From positions 1-5,813 of the forward strand of contig SFCP01000107.1 in NCBI GenBank assembly GCA_004558535.1: 5,813 bases of DNA. The letters are read 5' to 3'. This document shows positions 4,920-5,813 of the stretch, piece by piece; positions within the stretch are counted from its first letter, which is position 1; the number at the start of each line of letters is the position of its first letter. This DNA is from Bacteroidales bacterium (GTDB lineage Bacteria; Bacteroidota; Bacteroidia; Bacteroidales; Bacteroidaceae). The notes beneath the pieces were generated by a model, which saw nothing but the letters and a program-made list of their open reading frames with translations, was not told where the DNA came from and made no database searches. The position numbers and the translations under genes were made by a program.

Positions 4920-5783
4920 CTATTGGGTCATCGCATAAATGGCTTCGCGACAAGCCTCCATCAGCCATTTAGGCGTGGAGGTGGCTCCACAAATGCCCAC
5001 ACTGCCGGCTGCGCGAAACCACTCGGGACGTAGCGCCGAAGGACTGTCTGCCATATACGTGGCAGGGTTGATTTGCCGGCAGGCTTCGAAGAGTACGCGG
5101 CCGTTGCTGCTCTTCAGTCCGCACACAAAGACGACCACGTCGTGGCGCGAGGCAAAACTGCGCACGTGGGGCAAGCGATTGGCCACCTGGCGGCAAATGG
5201 TGTCGAAATAGCGGAAGCCTGCGCCACCGTGGATACGCCGACTGATATACTCCACGACCTCGCGAAATCCCTCCAAAGGCTTTGTGGTCTGACTAAACAG
5301 ACAAATGTCGCGCGCGAAGTCGAGCACGTCCTCGGCTTCACTTGCCTGCTCGATGACGATGGCTGTTCCCTCGGTCTGACCTACCAGTCCCAACACTTCG
5401 GCATGGCCGGGCTTCCCATAAATGACGATTTGGGGATGACCGGGTTCCTCGTAGACCCGACGGATGCGACGCTGCAACTGCAACACGACGGGACAGGTGG
5501 CATCTACCAGCTCTATCCCCCGCTGCATGGCCGTGGCATAGGTGGCCGGCGGCTCTCCGTGTGCGCGAAGCAGCACGCGCGAACCCACCGGAAGCCTTGA
5601 AAAAGCTTCGTGATCTATCGTTATCAACCCCCTTTCGCGCAGACGCTCACACTCGCTGCCATTGTGGACGATATCGCCCAAGCAATACAGCAAACCGCCG
5701 GCGGCCAATTCCTCCTCGGCCTTGTTGATGGCTGTCGTGACACCGAAGCAGTAGCCCGATCCTTCGTCTATTTCGATAAACAC
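4920..5783 (-). CDS. ispH: 4-hydroxy-3-methylbut-2-enyl diphosphate reductase (IspH/LytB)
   Basis: This 287-residue iron-sulfur enzyme performs the last step of the MEP (non-mevalonate) pathway, reducing HMBPP to isopentenyl and dimethylallyl diphosphate with electrons from ferredoxin or flavodoxin. The three [4Fe-4S] ligands are present: Cys12 (GYCFGV), Cys97 (VDATCP) and Cys197 (DTICRQ). Substrate residues also match: His40 (DIVHN), His75 (RAHGE), His127 and Glu129 (GHAEVLG), Thr166-Thr167 (SQTTKP), Ser225-Ser226-Asn227 and Ser269 (TSTPKWL). The length is that of the stand-alone enzyme, without the S1-domain fusion known in some Firmicutes. The start codon is GTG (5783-5781): the frame closes at a TAA four codons upstream with no ATG between, and Cys12 then falls at the usual position. 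The hypothetical gene follows on the same strand and may be co-transcribed. The promoter and upstream neighbour lie outside the window. Confidence 0.96.
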   Translation of the reverse strand: MFIEIDEGSGYCFGVTTAINKAEEELAAGGLLYCLGDIVHNGSECERLRERGLITIDHEAFSRLPVGSRVLLRAHGEPPATYATAMQRGIELVDATCPVVLQLQRRIRRVYEEPGHPQIVIYGKPGHAEVLGLVGQTEGTAIVIEQASEAEDVLDFARDICLFSQTTKPLEGFREVVEYISRRIHGGAGFRYFDTICRQVANRLPHVRSFASRHDVVVFVCGLKSSNGRVLFEACRQINPATYMADSPSALRPEWFRAAGSVGICGATSTPKWLMEACREAIYAMTQ

Positions 5784-5794
5784 CTTTTGGATTA

Positions 5795-5813
5795 ATTAGG
5801 AATTAGGAGTTAG
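5795..5813. repeat. Short tandem ATTAGGA repeat at the window edge
   Basis: ATTAGGA at 5795-5801 and 5802-5808 is followed by a partial variant copy, GTTAG, up to the last base, so the array may continue outside. It lies 12 bp upstream of the ispH GTG. From memory, such runs (CCTAATT on the other strand) are common in Bacteroidetes intergenic DNA; no function is inferred. Confidence 0.6.

Noticed and set aside
4852..4968. N-terminal extension of the hypothetical protein to 4968
   Set aside because: It would overlap the end of ispH by 49 bp; the ATG at 4851 gives a normal intergenic spacing.

Overview
The window looks like a chromosomal segment of a moderately GC-rich member of the Bacteroidetes, probably order Bacteroidales. 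Three things point there: the promoter element TAnnTTTG in front of the uridine kinase gene, A-rich rather than Shine-Dalgarno sequence in front of start codons, and ClpB, uridine kinase and IspH proteins of a Bacteroidales type (for example the ClpB start MTFDNFTIKAQEAV, which I recall as close to Prevotella). Family-level placement is inference only.

Layout. Positions 1-763 hold no credible gene. They contain a compact composite repeat element (about 75-590). It is bounded by a perfect 21-bp inverted repeat. Inside are two hairpin cassettes in inverted orientation (about 91-221 and 448-574), and between them a degenerate minisatellite (243-372) of 21-23-bp units arranged as 43-bp dimers. 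The plan recalls miniature inverted-repeat elements with internal tandem 'bricks' described in Porphyromonas gingivalis. The left cassette carries a nearly perfect 51-nt hairpin whose two arms each contain the 10-base core of the Neisseria DNA uptake sequence. Next come an 18-bp direct repeat and a strong hairpin (684-740), the likely clpB terminator.

Positions 764-3367 (minus) encode full-length ClpB, the disaggregase chaperone. The 303-bp divergent gap 3368-3670 holds a chain of alternative hairpins ahead of clpB and a Bacteroidetes-type promoter for the next gene. Positions 3671-4297 (plus) encode a uridine kinase of pyrimidine salvage, converging on a minus-strand pair: an unrecognised 172-residue protein (4333-4851) and, 68 bases upstream of it, ispH (4920-5783), the last enzyme of the MEP isoprenoid pathway, with a GTG start.

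The protein genes are housekeeping genes and do not form one pathway: protein disaggregation, nucleotide salvage and isoprenoid synthesis. The only likely operon is ispH followed by the hypothetical gene. The unusual biology is in the non-coding left end: an element whose stems differ in sequence between its two cassettes while the fold, the flanking sequences and the apex GAGCTTGCTC are kept.
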